A stretch of 64,000 bases of DNA, from assembly GCA_025175895.1 (NCBI GenBank), contig CM045990.1:44264658-44328657 (forward strand). Direction: 5' to 3'. The stretch is from Wurfbainia villosa. Taxonomy: Eukaryota > Streptophyta > Magnoliopsida > Zingiberales > Zingiberaceae. The notes under the pieces were generated by a model. That model was not told the origin of the DNA. It did no database searches and was given only the letters and a program-made list of their open reading frames with translations. Made by a program: the position numbers and the translations under genes. Positions 63,444 through 64,000 of the stretch are shown here, one piece after another. Every line of letters starts with the position of its first letter. The first letter of the stretch is position 1.

Positions 63444-64000
63444 GACAGACTTCCCACATCAACTCCTCAAGAACAATCCTACTCGTGGGCTTGTGGTTCA
63501 TCACATAGTCCTCCTCTAGAAATCAAGGCTCATTGCTAACGATCACCCTCGATCTCTAGGATTATAAAACAAACCACCCTTTGTTCCCTTAGGGTAGCCA
63601 ACAAACATGCACACTTCATGCGAGGTTCCAACTTACCGACATCGACGGCACATGTCTTTGGACTCCCCATATCCGATATATGTCTCGAGACTAGGCTTTC
63701 GCCCGATCCACAATTCTGGGGTAGAAGGTACTGATTTAGATGGAACCAAGTTCGAGTATACATTGCCGTATCCAGAGGCATACCCCGTAACAAAGCAGTA
63801 ACTCGAATAACTCATCATCGATCTGACCATCTCCATAAGAGACCTATTCCTTCGCTCCGCTACACCATTCTGTGCATAATTGGGTGTGCGGTGCATTGAA
63901 TCCCACTTTCTGATAAGTAACTCCTAAACTCTCCCAAGAGGTACTCGCCACCACGATCAGATCGTAATGTCTTGATACTTTTACCTTGACGGTTCTCCAC
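63444..64000 (-). pseudogene. E integrase, indel-rich
   Basis: RSDRGGEYLLGEFRSYLSES is readable at the right edge. Then a changed segment before NGVAERRNRSLMEMVRSMMS (63896-63810), which includes the catalytic glutamate. The part 63540-63800 differs from D by many short indels; KPSLETYIGYGES replaces the D reading. Frame breaks near 63440-63530. Confidence 0.8.

Larger units (their letters stand above)
59226..64000 (-). mobile_element. Ty1/copia element E, D relative (3' part)
   Basis: Minus strand: 3' LTR (59226-61682), polypurine tract, RNase H, reverse transcriptase and integrase, running off the right edge. It is the same family as D. The LTR is longer (2457 bp) through minisatellite growth and other changes. 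Left flank GTCGA (59221-59225) should be duplicated at the other end. Confidence 0.93.

Noticed and set aside
1..64000. A new multi-gene system of host or mobile origin
   Set aside because: All recognisable coding regions belong to Ty1/copia or Ty3/gypsy polyproteins; no accessory gene or defence-type cluster is seen.

Overview
The window is plant nuclear DNA made almost entirely of nested LTR retrotransposons. I found no intact host gene, tRNA, rRNA or CRISPR array. Long-LTR Ty3/gypsy elements with the Tekay/Del-type 3-prime signature, sirevirus-like Ty1/copia elements, and ~2 kb-LTR copia elements that begin TGTTGGAATG or TGTTAGTAAT all point to a large, repeat-rich genome. A monocot, perhaps Zingiberales, is my inference; no host gene fixes it.

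Left block (1-41240). The outermost layer is sirevirus-like element A2 (29137-41240). Element A1, of the same family, sits in A2's internal region. Element B1 (sirevirus-like, 1-24064) is inserted in A1's 5-prime LTR. B1 itself received a solo LTR (88-1575), a complete minus-strand copia element C (2386-10903) and a long-LTR gypsy element (gypsy1, 11907-23348). A second gypsy (gypsy2, 30182-40416) is inserted in A2's 3-prime LTR. Target-site duplications are readable for four of these: GTATG, GAGTG, TTTGG and CAACT.

Right block (41434-64000). Element A3 starts at 41434 with a 5-prime LTR, a tRNA-Met-type primer binding site and a decayed gag. Its gag is split by a full-length copia element D (43481-52168, duplication ATAAT). 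Further right, minus-strand element B2 (53607-59225) is inserted in A3. B2's 5-prime LTR is in turn interrupted by element E, a minus-strand relative of D that runs off the right edge. Only 41241-41433 is not assigned to an element.

Function. Every coding region is broken. D, E and C keep recognisable integrase, reverse transcriptase and RNase H modules with premature stops, several of the CGA-to-TGA type. A1 and B2 carry gag but no pol. The two gypsies share identical stop codons in gag and integrase, which suggests they descend from one already defective parent moved in trans. The most informative non-coding signals are palindromes of the type CAGTCGACTG upstream of TATA boxes in several LTR families, repeated polypurine tracts in the sirevirus-like elements, and a 26-bp telo-box-containing minisatellite in the D/E LTR that has grown from about 8 to about 19 units.
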